A DNA stretch of 64,000 nucleotides from Candidatus Binatia bacterium. GTDB taxonomy: Bacteria; Vulcanimicrobiota; Vulcanimicrobiia; Vulcanimicrobiales; Vulcanimicrobiaceae. Below, piece after piece: positions 24,257 through 32,717 of this stretch; the stretch's first letter is position 1; each line of letters starts with the position of its first letter. The translations under genes and the position numbers were made by a program. Below the pieces are notes generated by a model that saw nothing but the letters and a program-made list of their open reading frames with translations, was not told the origin of the DNA and made no database searches. The stretch spans positions 992,001-1,056,000 of the forward strand of contig DATKHY010000007.1 in the NCBI GenBank assembly GCA_035544215.1, given 5' to 3'.

Positions 24257-24961
24257 ATGGAAAACGTGCACGCTGAACGCTCCGCCGGCTGGTCCGTCCT
24301 GTGCTACGTCGGCGTCTTGGTCATCGCGACGCTGCTCAACAACGGCATGCCGTCGGTCGACGTTCGTCCCGCAACCGCGGCGCTGCTGATCGACGCGCAC
24401 CGCTTCGGCCTGCTGCTGGGCGCCTGGCTCACCTTTCCCGCCGCGGCCTTCTTCCTGTGGTTTCTCGTCGGTCTGCGCAGCTATCTGACCAACGCGCCCG
24501 GGCGCCAGGAAGGGCTACCGACGTTCGCGATGATCGCCGGGATCGTGATGGTCGCCGGCTCGCTGCTGGCGGCGGCGCTCGAGAGCGCGGCGCTCTACGC
24601 GCCGCCCGACGAGTTCGCGCACAACGGGCTCGTCGGCGTCTACGACGCCTTCATCCTCACGCAGGGCGGCCTCGGCTACGGCGCGGTGGCGATCTTCCTT
24701 TTCGCGGCAGCGCACAGCATGCGCCGGCACGAGTCCGCGCCGGGCTGGCTCGCAGCGCTCGGGTATCTCGCGGCATTAGGCTCGGCGATCGCAACGTTCT
24801 CGATCTTTTTCACGAGCACGTACGCATTCATGGCGCCCGGCCAGATGGGGCCCGGCGTCTTCGGGGCAATCCCCGCCGCGATCTGGCTCGTGTGCACCGG
24901 CGTCGTCTTGATTCAGAGCAAGCGCGGCGCCGCGTCGGCAAGTACGTCGGCCGCGTCGTAG
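24257..24961 (+). CDS. Six-span membrane protein of unknown function
   Basis: A 234-residue protein with about 6 hydrophobic segments and no recognised motif. Its last ~49 bases overlap the 3' end of the convergent SRAP gene. The C-terminus is low-complexity (KRGAASASTSAAS). It follows the glycosyltransferase by 36 bases and may be co-transcribed. Confidence 0.7.
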   Translation: MENVHAERSAGWSVLCYVGVLVIATLLNNGMPSVDVRPATAALLIDAHRFGLLLGAWLTFPAAAFFLWFLVGLRSYLTNAPGRQEGLPTFAMIAGIVMVAGSLLAAALESAALYAPPDEFAHNGLVGVYDAFILTQGGLGYGAVAIFLFAAAHSMRRHESAPGWLAALGYLAALGSAIATFSIFFTSTYAFMAPGQMGPGVFGAIPAAIWLVCTGVVLIQSKRGAASASTSAAS

Positions 24962-25533
24962 TTCGCGTTATTCACCCGCGTCGACACCTCGCGCACCGTC
25001 ATCAGCGCAGGATCGAACGGCGTCAAGAGCGATCCGGCGACCTCCGGGGGCAGCGGCTCCGGATCCAACCAGAGCGCGACTTTATCGCCGGTCAGCATGA
25101 CCGGCATGCGATCGTGAATCGGCGCGACCGCTGCGTTGGGCTCGCACGTGACGACGTCGCACGCGGCCGTGCCGTCGAGCGGTTCCCATAACCCGGCGAA
25201 AGCGAATGGCTCGCCCGAGCGCAGCGTGTAGTAGTACGGCCGGCGGTCCTTCCATTCATAAAAGCCGTCGGCGAACTCGACGCAGCGCCGCCGAACGCCG
25301 CCGCGCCGCGCGAGGATCGACTCCGCGCGGATGTTGATGCGCCCGCGCACGCCCCAGCGCAGCGCCTCGACGGTATCCCGCCCGTCGTTGCGCACGCCGA
25401 GCACCTCTTGCGACGGCGCGATGTTGAAGCGCGGCAGCCCGGTCTCACTGAACTCGCGGAGCTCCGGAAATTTCAGATACGGAAACGCCGCCCGCAGCGC
25501 CCCCGGCTTGGTTAGCGTGAACCGCCCGCACAT
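24913..25533 (-). CDS. SRAP family protein (YedK/HMCES-like)
   Basis: A 206-residue protein of usual size. The catalytic cysteine is C2 (MCGRFTL), which becomes the N-terminal residue after Met removal and forms a crosslink to abasic sites in single-stranded DNA. Other family residues are present: FNIAPSQ, NIRAES, GFYEWK and HDRMPVM. It protects abasic sites at replication forks. It overlaps the neighbouring gene end convergently; no operon partner is visible. Confidence 0.93.
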   Translation of the reverse strand: MCGRFTLTKPGALRAAFPYLKFPELREFSETGLPRFNIAPSQEVLGVRNDGRDTVEALRWGVRGRINIRAESILARRGGVRRRCVEFADGFYEWKDRRPYYYTLRSGEPFAFAGLWEPLDGTAACDVVTCEPNAAVAPIHDRMPVMLTGDKVALWLDPEPLPPEVAGSLLTPFDPALMTVREVSTRVNNANYDAADVLADAAPRLL

Positions 25534-25639
25534 GGCGGGCCCTGTTTAACCCCTCGAGGAGGCATCCCCCTGCCCTGCCGCGTCCGGTTGTGGCATAATG
25601 GGGACGCTTCCCGAAGCCTTTCGGACGAGGAGAAATACT

Positions 25640-26584
25640 GTGTATAAACGCTGCTTCTTAGCCTGTCTCGCGGCCGCGCTGGCGTGGGCGCCCGGCGGCG
25701 CGCTCGCGCAGCAAACCGGCCCGCGTCCCTCGATCGCGGTGCTGGACTTCAACACGAACGGCCTCACGTCGAACTGGTACGGATCGTTCCAGCCCGGCGT
25801 GGCGCTCAGCGACCTGCTCACCGACCGGATGGTCAATGCGGGGCACTTCAACGTGCTCGACCGCACCCACCTGAGCTCGACGCTGGGCGAGCACCAGCTG
25901 GGGGCGAGCGGCGAGGTCGACCCGCAGTCGGCGATCACCGCGGGCAAGATGACCGGCGCGCGCTATCTCGTGACCGGTAACATCCTGCAGCTCGACCAGA
26001 CGGGCCAGAGCGGCGCGAACGCGGGAAGCTTCCTGCCGTACCCGTTCTCGGCAGCCGCGGGTAGCGTCAACACGCATAAGGTGACGATCAAGGTCGCGGT
26101 GCGCGTGATCGATGCGCGCACCGGACAGATCGTTCAGAGCTTCTCCGACGAGGAGACGCGCTCGGGGACGTCGTGGGGCGCCGGCGGATTCACCGGCGGC
26201 ACCTGGGGCTCGTACAGCAACGAGCAGTTCGTCAACAGCGACATGGGCCACCTGATCGACGACGAGGCCGACAAGATCGTCGCGTCTATCGATCCGAGCC
26301 GCTTCAACTCCGGTCCCGTCGCGGCGACGCTGACCGGACACGTCGCCGCAATCGACGGACACAACGTCATCATCGACATCGGCTCCAACTACGGCGTACA
26401 GCCGGGTCAGCAGTTTGACATCGTCATGACCAAGTCGCTGGTCGACCCGACGACGCACCAGGTGCTGCACGTCAGCGAGAACATCGGCAAGCTGCAGATC
26501 GACACCGTCAGCTCCAACGCCTCGGTCGGCCACGTGATCTCCGGCCGCGCGGCGGTGCGCGTCACCGTAACGTCGAGCCCATAA
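25640..26584 (+). CDS. CsgG/HfaB-like secreted protein
   Basis: The GTG at 25640 has AGGAG 7 bases upstream and gives 314 residues with a signal peptide. The N-terminal part resembles CsgG-type proteins (SIAVLDFNTNG, FNVLDRTHL, GARYLVTGNI). The C-terminal ~90 residues (LTGHVAAIDGHNVIIDIGSN) form a separate beta domain. CsgG homologues build outer-membrane channels or act as adaptors. No curli subunits are nearby, so curli export is not supported. The next gene overlaps by TAATG. Confidence 0.78.
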   Translation: MYKRCFLACLAAALAWAPGGALAQQTGPRPSIAVLDFNTNGLTSNWYGSFQPGVALSDLLTDRMVNAGHFNVLDRTHLSSTLGEHQLGASGEVDPQSAITAGKMTGARYLVTGNILQLDQTGQSGANAGSFLPYPFSAAAGSVNTHKVTIKVAVRVIDARTGQIVQSFSDEETRSGTSWGAGGFTGGTWGSYSNEQFVNSDMGHLIDDEADKIVASIDPSRFNSGPVAATLTGHVAAIDGHNVIIDIGSNYGVQPGQQFDIVMTKSLVDPTTHQVLHVSENIGKLQIDTVSSNASVGHVISGRAAVRVTVTSSP

Positions 26585-27048
26585 TGAGGTTCGTAATAGC
26601 GGTTGCGCTGCTGCTGGGCGCGATCGGCACGACACCGTCGTCGCGCAGTGACCCGATGACGTCGCTGCGCTTCCTGGTGGGCAACTGGACCTGCACGTAC
26701 CATCAGGGCCCATCGCGCGTCACGTACAAGGCGGCGTTCGAGTACGCCCTGGCCGGCAACTGGCTGCGCGAGCGCGACGTCTGGACCGGCGGTGGCGGCG
26801 ACGAGGCGCTGTTCACGTATCAGCCCAAGCAGCACGCGTGGATCGTCGTCGTCGTCGAGCCCGACCGCAGCGCCACTCTGTTCAAAGGCACCGGCCCACC
26901 GGCGCACGTCTTCTATCGCGGCATCTATCCCGATACGAGCATGAGCGAGCACATCGACCACACCTCGCCTACGCAGTACACAATCCACTTCTCGCAAACC
27001 GCAAAGGGCAAGACGATCACCTCTAACGACGTCTGCACCCGTAGTTAG
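26584..27048 (+). CDS. Secreted W-[ST]-C-T-Y-H family protein, paralogue
   Basis: A 154-residue protein with a short signal peptide. The motif LVGNWTCTYHQGPSR (C37), NWLRERDVW, EALFTYQPKQHAW and a late cysteine (C151, DVCTRS) line up in order with the protein at 14247-14762. FLVGNWTC recalls DUF1579 lipocalin-like proteins. The start overlaps the CsgG-like gene's stop (TAATG), so the two are in one transcript. The conserved cysteine pair suggests one disulfide closing a small barrel. Confidence 0.72.
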   Translation: MRFVIAVALLLGAIGTTPSSRSDPMTSLRFLVGNWTCTYHQGPSRVTYKAAFEYALAGNWLRERDVWTGGGGDEALFTYQPKQHAWIVVVVEPDRSATLFKGTGPPAHVFYRGIYPDTSMSEHIDHTSPTQYTIHFSQTAKGKTITSNDVCTRS

Positions 27049-27056
27049 CCTCTCTT

Positions 27057-27213
27057 TGCCGTCCTTCGACTCGCTGCGCTCGCTCAGGACTGCGAGGCAC
27101 GCGCGTCCTTCGACTTCGCTCGCTACGCTCGCTACGCTCAGGATGACACAGGGAGTCCCTCGACAGAGCCTGTCCTGAGCGAGCGAAGCGAGTCGAAGGG
27201 CTCAGGATGACAA
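27057..27213. repeat. Cluster of dispersed palindromic repeats
   Basis: At least three copies are packed between two convergent genes: cgtccttcgactcgctgcgc, cgtccttcgacttcgctcgc and cctgtcctgagcgagcgaag. They lie in both orientations and can form long hairpins. The position just after both stops would suit bidirectional transcript ends; that role is inference. Confidence 0.8.
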
Positions 27214-27223
27214 TCGGAGGCAG

Positions 27224-28732
27224 CTACGTGCCGGTGACGCGGGCGACGACGCGCTCGACCTTGACCACGCGCGTCTTCGTCCAGCGGTCGTGCAAGAGAA
27301 CGCGCCGCCAGATGAAGCTCAGCGGCACGATCGCCCACCATACGAGAAAAACGATGAAGTAGCGCGCGATCGTGCGCATGATGCTGGGTTTGCGAAAGTC
27401 GGTCGTGACGACGCGCAGCCCGGCGATCATCATGCCGAAAGTCTGTCCGGCGAAGATCACGAGCACCGCCAGATACAGCGGGAACCAGAAGAAAAATCCG
27501 AGCCGGCGAACGAAGCCGTTGGTGAATGCCGCGATGGAGTCGGCTGTGATCGGCTGGTTGTTTCCGAGGTCGACCCCGATTCCCAGATCGGTCAGCACGA
27601 ACGGCCCGAGCCGCGCCTCTTCGGTCGGGGTCGCCTGCGGCGCCGGCGTGGCCGGCGGAGGCGTCGCTTTTGTCCCGCGCGCATGCTGCTTGCCGCGTAT
27701 CGTGACGTTCCCGAGCGCCGACGACGTCTCGACGTCGCCGGGCGAGATCGTCACGTTCGTGTTTCCCCTGTGGGTCCCGCCGGCGACGCTGCCGCCGAAC
27801 GACGTGATGATCGCGCTGACGACGACCGCGTCGATACCCCATGCGGCGAAGCGCCGCCACCAGCCGGCGCAGTCGCGCGTCGCGACGGTGGTCTGCCCCG
27901 GCGCGGCCAGCGCCGGCGGCTCGTCGCTGCGCTCGCGCAGGAACCACGCCTCGGCGTTCTCGTAGCGCTGCGTCGCTTCAAAGGCACGCAGCGACGCGAT
28001 CCGCCGCGTCGCATACGGTTCGCTGCTCAGCCACTCGCCCCAGCGCAGCACCGAATCGCTCTGCACCTCGGCATCCTGCTGCGCGAACTTCTCGTAGTCG
28101 ACCATGCGGCCGAAGGAGTGAAATGCCGCCATGCCCATCGCCCGAATCGCGGCGTCGACCGAGCCGCAGCACAGCAGGCCGACCTTGTCACAGGTCAGCG
28201 CGCAACGCCGCAGCCACGCGCCGAAGATCAGCGAGATCAGCGGGTTCTCGTTGCCGTTGACGCTCAGCAGCGAATGGAAGCGCGTGTGGCCGGCCGCGAT
28301 GTGGCCGAGTTCGCGGCCGATCATGAAGGCCAGCTCGTCGTCGGAGAAGAGCTCGATCCAGTGACTCGAAAGCACGAGCGCGTACGGCTCGCCGAAGCCC
28401 AGCGCAACGACCGGAACGTAATTGTCCTCGCGGACGAAGACGAACGGCATTGGAATCTCCAGCGCAGCGCACGCGCCCTTGACGATCGTGAAGACGCGCG
28501 GATACTGCGTTTGGTGCACCCGCACGCTGGACCCGAGCAAGCGCCCGCGCGCCAGCGTGACGTAGACCATCGCGATCACGATGAAGAGCGCCACCTGCGA
28601 CGCGCCAATCGACTCGTGGAGCACGTACCCGATCAGCAGCGCCGCGGGGAATGCCAGGAGCGCCGTCATCCAGAACGACGCGCGTTCCGACGGCTCTCGG
28701 AGCGAGCCAGGCCCCGCAAAGAGGAAATGCAC
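27224..28732 (-). CDS. M48-like/RDD membrane fusion with a lost zinc site
   Basis: A 502-residue protein. Two N-terminal membrane spans precede an M48 (HtpX-like) peptidase-like region at residues ~65-230. The HExxH motif is R140-E-L-G-H144, so the first zinc His is Arg. The downstream motif usually ExxxD is A178-L-T-C-D182, so the third ligand (Glu) is Ala. Both can be reached by single base changes. Residues ~288-480 are an RDD domain (GWWRRFAAWGIDAVVV). Two metal ligands are missing, so proteolysis is unlikely. A structural or regulatory membrane role is inferred. It follows the Nramp-like gene on the same strand, 6 bases downstream. Confidence 0.85.
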   Translation of the reverse strand: MHFLFAGPGSLREPSERASFWMTALLAFPAALLIGYVLHESIGASQVALFIVIAMVYVTLARGRLLGSSVRVHQTQYPRVFTIVKGACAALEIPMPFVFVREDNYVPVVALGFGEPYALVLSSHWIELFSDDELAFMIGRELGHIAAGHTRFHSLLSVNGNENPLISLIFGAWLRRCALTCDKVGLLCCGSVDAAIRAMGMAAFHSFGRMVDYEKFAQQDAEVQSDSVLRWGEWLSSEPYATRRIASLRAFEATQRYENAEAWFLRERSDEPPALAAPGQTTVATRDCAGWWRRFAAWGIDAVVVSAIITSFGGSVAGGTHRGNTNVTISPGDVETSSALGNVTIRGKQHARGTKATPPPATPAPQATPTEEARLGPFVLTDLGIGVDLGNNQPITADSIAAFTNGFVRRLGFFFWFPLYLAVLVIFAGQTFGMMIAGLRVVTTDFRKPSIMRTIARYFIVFLVWWAIVPLSFIWRRVLLHDRWTKTRVVKVERVVARVTGT

Positions 28733-28738
28733 GAGACG

Positions 28739-30004
28739 TTACGTTCCGTGCGCCATGAAATAGAACATCCCGACCGTCGCGCCGCCCATGAGCGCGAAGG
28801 TCGCCCATCCCCACGCGCGCGCCAGGCGCGAGCTCGTCCATTCGCCCATCAGCTGCTTGTTGGACGCAAGCGACACGATCACGCCGATGAGCGGCACCGC
28901 CGCGATGCCGTTGAGCACCGCGGACCAGAAGAGCGCCTTGATGGCGTCGATGTGCAGCAGGTTCATCGCGATCCCGATGAGGATGCCGGCGGCGATGATC
29001 GCATAAAAGCGCGGCGCGCGACCCACCGGCTCGCTCAACCCCTCGCGAAAGCGAAACGTCTGCGCGGCCACGTAGGCCGACGAGGTCGCCAGCACCGGGA
29101 CCGCGAGGATTCCCGTGCCGACCATGCCGAGCGCGAAGAGCAGCTCCGCGAAACGGCCCGCCAGCGGGCGTAGCGCCTCCGCGGCCTGCTGCGCCGTCGC
29201 GATGTCGTGACGCCCGTGCGCGCCCAGCGTCGACGCCGTGGTCACGATGATGAAGAACGCGACGAGGTTCGAGAAGATCATCCCCGTGTTTACGTCGGCG
29301 TGCATGTTGTGGATCTGTTTCTCACTGGTTCCGCGGCGGTCCGCGATCGTCGTCTTTCCGGCCTCCTTGTCCTCCTCGACCATCAGCGACGACTGCCAGA
29401 AGAACAGATACGGCGTGATCGTCGTTCCCAGGACGCCGACCATCGTGGAAAGCCACCCCGAATCCAGCCGTACGCGCGGGACGGCGAAGTGCAGGAACAC
29501 ATCGCCCCACGGCGGCCGAACGACGAACGCGGTAATCACGTATGCAAACAGCGCCAGCGTCAGCCACTTGAAAATCTGGGCGATCTTCGCGTACGACAAA
29601 TACGTCTGCACCGCGATCAGCCCGATCCCGAACAAAAAGACGAGCGCGTCGACCGGCAGCGGCAGCACCAGGTGCAGCGCGTCGGCCATGCCGCCGATGT
29701 CCGCCCCGAGGTTGAACGTATTGGCGACGATCACGAGCGCGGCGAGCGCGTAGGCAAGCCAGAACGGCAGGCGCTTGCGCATGATCGCGGCGAGGCCCTC
29801 CCCGTTGACCATCGAGATGCGCGCGCACATGCCCTGAATCACCGACATCATCGGCGTCGAGATCAGCGTCAGCCACAGCATGGAGTAGCCCGTCGCGGCG
29901 CCCGCGACGGAGTACGTCGAGATGCCGGACGGATCGTCGTCCGCCGCGCCCGTGATGAGGCCCGGCCCGAGTACGCTAAAGAACTTGCGGATTCGTAAGA
30001 GCAC
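28739..30004 (-). CDS. Nramp-family transporter with altered metal motifs
   Basis: A 421-residue protein with about 11 membrane spans and the LeuT fold expected of Nramp. In TM1 the usual DPGN is D24-P-S-G27. In TM6 the usual (A)xxMPH is T194-T-I-T197-P-Y199, so the transition-metal-binding Met and His are replaced. Nramp-related magnesium transporters (NRMT) are known to lack the selective Met. A substrate other than manganese or iron is therefore likely; Mg2+ is one guess. It precedes the M48-like/RDD gene in an apparent operon. Confidence 0.85.
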   Translation of the reverse strand: MLLRIRKFFSVLGPGLITGAADDDPSGISTYSVAGAATGYSMLWLTLISTPMMSVIQGMCARISMVNGEGLAAIMRKRLPFWLAYALAALVIVANTFNLGADIGGMADALHLVLPLPVDALVFLFGIGLIAVQTYLSYAKIAQIFKWLTLALFAYVITAFVVRPPWGDVFLHFAVPRVRLDSGWLSTMVGVLGTTITPYLFFWQSSLMVEEDKEAGKTTIADRRGTSEKQIHNMHADVNTGMIFSNLVAFFIIVTTASTLGAHGRHDIATAQQAAEALRPLAGRFAELLFALGMVGTGILAVPVLATSSAYVAAQTFRFREGLSEPVGRAPRFYAIIAAGILIGIAMNLLHIDAIKALFWSAVLNGIAAVPLIGVIVSLASNKQLMGEWTSSRLARAWGWATFALMGGATVGMFYFMAHGT

Positions 30005-30034
30005 CGGGCCGCTTATACCCGGCTTGAGGCCGAG

Positions 30035-30850
30035 CTAGGCGGGAGGCAAGAGTCCGGCGATCTCGCCGCCGCGCAGCGCGTCGCTTGTCACGCCGAGGTC
30101 GCCGTCGTGCAGTCTGCGTGCGGCTTCGGCGAGTGCCGTCATCGAGAGGCGATAGAGCGCGCCGCCGAAGCTGATGCGTCGCACGCCCGCCGTGGACAGT
30201 TTCTCGAGCGCGACGACTCCGTCGTCCGGGCCGATCAACACGTTGACCGGCTTGGGCGTCACGGCACGCACGACGGCGACGATGGAATCCATGTCGGGCA
30301 GTCCCGGCGCGTACAGCACGTCGGCGCCGGCCTCTGCGAATGCGGTCAACCGGCGGATCGTGTCGTCGAGGTCGGGACGGTCGTTGATGAAGTTGTCGGT
30401 GCGCCCGGTGAGCAGGATCTTGCCGCGCGACGCGCCGGCGGCGGCGCGCACGCGCGCGACCGCCGCGTCGAAGTCGTGAATCGGCCGCGACGGGTCCGCG
30501 GTCGTGTCCTCGATGCCGAGGCCGCCCAATCCGGCGTCGATCGCGGCGCGCACCGTCGCGGCGCAGTCCTCCGGATCGGGGCCGAAGCCGTCTTCGAGGT
30601 CGCCGTTGACCGGGAGGCCGCTGATGCGGGCGAGCAGCGCCGCGTGCGCGACCGCTTCGTCGCGCGAGACCGCGTGACGTCCGTCTTGGCGGCCGAGCGA
30701 AAACGCGAAGCCCAGCGACGTGCTGCCCAGCGCCGCGAATCCGGCGCGCGCGAGCAGCGCGGCCGACGCACCGTCCCACGCGTTGGGCATGATGAACGCG
30801 CCCGGACCCTCATGCAGTTCGCGAAACCGTTCGTACGCTGAGCTCGACAT
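30035..30850 (-). CDS. Isocitrate lyase/PEP mutase-family enzyme
   Basis: A 271-residue single-domain protein of the PEP mutase/isocitrate lyase superfamily. PNAWDGASAALLARAGFAAL is its start pattern, and NGDLEDGFG holds the Mg2+-binding acidic residues. GIEDTT and TGRTDNF follow. The isocitrate-lyase catalytic cysteine loop (KKCGH) is absent, so it is neither isocitrate lyase nor methylisocitrate lyase of the usual form. C-C or P-C bond lyase activity on a small oxoacid is likely. The substrate is unknown. Confidence 0.88.
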   Translation of the reverse strand: MSSSAYERFRELHEGPGAFIMPNAWDGASAALLARAGFAALGSTSLGFAFSLGRQDGRHAVSRDEAVAHAALLARISGLPVNGDLEDGFGPDPEDCAATVRAAIDAGLGGLGIEDTTADPSRPIHDFDAAVARVRAAAGASRGKILLTGRTDNFINDRPDLDDTIRRLTAFAEAGADVLYAPGLPDMDSIVAVVRAVTPKPVNVLIGPDDGVVALEKLSTAGVRRISFGGALYRLSMTALAEAARRLHDGDLGVTSDALRGGEIAGLLPPA

Positions 30851-30879
30851 GCGCTACCTCGTTCGACTGAGTTTATCCC

Positions 30880-30932
30880 GAGCGCTTCGACTCCGCTCAG
30901 CACAGGCTTCGTCGAGGGCTCAGGATGACAAG
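30880..30932. repeat. Dispersed palindromic repeat, copy 5
   Basis: The copy contains cgcttcgactccgctcagca, then gtcgagggctcaggatgaca. It separates the divergent PEP-mutase-like and PDZ-GAF receptor genes, so it lies within their promoter region. Confidence 0.75.
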
Positions 30933-30962
30933 AGGGGTGGCCGAAGAATGCGGCTTTCTTAG

Positions 30963-32717
30963 ATGAAGTCCTGGGAACGGCTCGCGGCGCTCTTCGCGGC
31001 GGCCGTCGCGATCGCGCTCAACGTCGCGGCGTCCGTCCAACTCTTCACGCCGCCGAGCACGTTCGGGTACCGGCTTGTCTACGCCGACGGCAACCGCGTC
31101 GTCGAAGTCGACCCCGGCACGTCGGCCGCCCACGCGGCCATCCGCGCCGGCGATCGACTCGACTTCTCGCGCTCGAGCCTGCACGATCGCATCGTCGGCC
31201 TCGACTATCAGCCGCCGATCGCCGGCGAGCAAACGTCATTTAGCATAACACAACGCCCGAAAACGCTGACGGCCACGCCGCTGACCGCAGCGGAGGCGCG
31301 GCGGGCGACGTTCTCGCCGCTGACGTCGTTTTTGCGGCTGACGGGATTCGCGTACATCGTCGTTGCGCTGGTCATCCTGTTCCGTCGACCAAACCGCATG
31401 ACGTGGGGACTCTTTCTGTATCTCGTCTCGGCGACGGACGTCGCGCTGTTCCGCTTTCCCATTTGGCTTCTGCCGATCGCGCAGCTCGCGTCCGACATCT
31501 TGGCCGTCGCCGGGCCGATCGGTCTCGTGATCTTCGCGGCGCGCTTCCCCGGCGACAATCCCACGGGACGGCGCGTCTGGCTCGACCGCCTCGCGATCCC
31601 GATCGGCGCGCTCTTCGTGATCCCCAACCTCGCCTGGGACGGCGAGTCGTTGTTTGGAAGCGGCAGCCCGGCCCCGTGGATGTCGCTCGGCTCGGTCGCG
31701 GGTGCGCTCGCACTGATCGCGATCGCGGGCGTCACGCTCGTCACCGCGTACTTCAGCGTGGGGCGCACGCAGCGGCAGCGCTTCGCGTGGGTCATGGTCG
31801 GGGTGCTATTCACGCTGGTCAGCTATGCGTCGGAGTGGGCGCGTTATTGGTCCACTACCTACACGCTGGTCACATCGGATGTTGCCGCCTGGATAGCCGT
31901 CGTGTGCTACGCAATCGCCCCGTTCGCGATCGCCTACGCCGTAGTGCGCCAGCGCGTCTTCGACATCTCGTTCGTCGTAAGCCGCGCGCTGGTGTACACG
32001 ATCCTGACCGGTTCGATCTTCGCGGTCTTCGCGTTCGTCGAGTGGCTCGCGGCACGCATGATCGAACAGACCGGCATTACCATCATCTTGGTCGCGCTCA
32101 CGGCGATCGGCATTGCGTTCTCGCTCGAGGCCGCGCACGCGCGGATTGAAGCCTTCGTAGAGGGCATGCTCTTCCGCCGCCGCCACCTGGCGGAGCGGCG
32201 TCTCGCCGAGGTGGCGGCCGGCCTGCCCTTCGCCGAGAACGGCGCCGTCGTAGATGCGGCGCTCGCGCGCGAACCCGTCGAGGCGTACGCGCTGACCCAC
32301 TCGGCGCTCTTCAAGCGCAACGAAAACGGCGACTTCATCTGCGGCGACGAGCCGCTCGACGCGACCGTCTCGCTAAAGTTGCTCGGTACGCGCCACGCCG
32401 TTCGGCTCTCCAACGGCGATGTGGTGATTGCCGTTCCCGTCTTCGTGCGCTCGCGGCTCGAGGCCGTCGCGCTGTACGGTGCGCACTCCAACGGTGAAGA
32501 CATCGACCCCGACGAGGCCTCGTCGCTCGAGGCGATGTGCGCGGCGGCCGGCACGGCCTACGACCATCTCGACGCGATGCGCATTCAGCGTGAGATCGCG
32601 CGCTGGCGCAGGTTCGCCGAGCGGCAGTCCCGCGAGCTTGCCGCGCTACGCGAAAGAAGCTCGTTACTCGGCGAGCATCTCGCTAGCGATGATGCTCAGG
32701 GGAACCGTCCCGTGTGA
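30963..32717 (+). CDS. PDZ-membrane-GAF receptor without an output domain
   Basis: A 584-residue protein. One N-terminal span precedes a short extracytoplasmic PDZ-like domain (VVEVDPGTSAAHAAIRAGDR). About 8-9 spans follow, then a cytoplasmic GAF-like domain (residues ~410-550) and a helical tail (IARWRRFAERQSRELAALRE). The family layout resembles the sensor half of histidine kinases or HD-GYP proteins, but no kinase, cyclase or phosphatase domain follows. It must signal through a partner, or it is truncated. Its end overlaps the convergent DUF885 gene by 54 bases. Confidence 0.75.
   Translation: MKSWERLAALFAAAVAIALNVAASVQLFTPPSTFGYRLVYADGNRVVEVDPGTSAAHAAIRAGDRLDFSRSSLHDRIVGLDYQPPIAGEQTSFSITQRPKTLTATPLTAAEARRATFSPLTSFLRLTGFAYIVVALVILFRRPNRMTWGLFLYLVSATDVALFRFPIWLLPIAQLASDILAVAGPIGLVIFAARFPGDNPTGRRVWLDRLAIPIGALFVIPNLAWDGESLFGSGSPAPWMSLGSVAGALALIAIAGVTLVTAYFSVGRTQRQRFAWVMVGVLFTLVSYASEWARYWSTTYTLVTSDVAAWIAVVCYAIAPFAIAYAVVRQRVFDISFVVSRALVYTILTGSIFAVFAFVEWLAARMIEQTGITIILVALTAIGIAFSLEAAHARIEAFVEGMLFRRRHLAERRLAEVAAGLPFAENGAVVDAALAREPVEAYALTHSALFKRNENGDFICGDEPLDATVSLKLLGTRHAVRLSNGDVVIAVPVFVRSRLEAVALYGAHSNGEDIDPDEASSLEAMCAAAGTAYDHLDAMRIQREIARWRRFAERQSRELAALRERSSLLGEHLASDDAQGNRPV

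Noticed and set aside
25640-26584. Curli export system
   Set aside because: Only the CsgG-like protein is present. No CsgA, B, E or F homologue is nearby.
27290-29173. A 627-codon plus-strand open frame across the M48-RDD and Nramp-like genes
   Set aside because: It is antisense to two well-recognised genes, has no family motifs, and shows the amino acid bias of a shadow frame.
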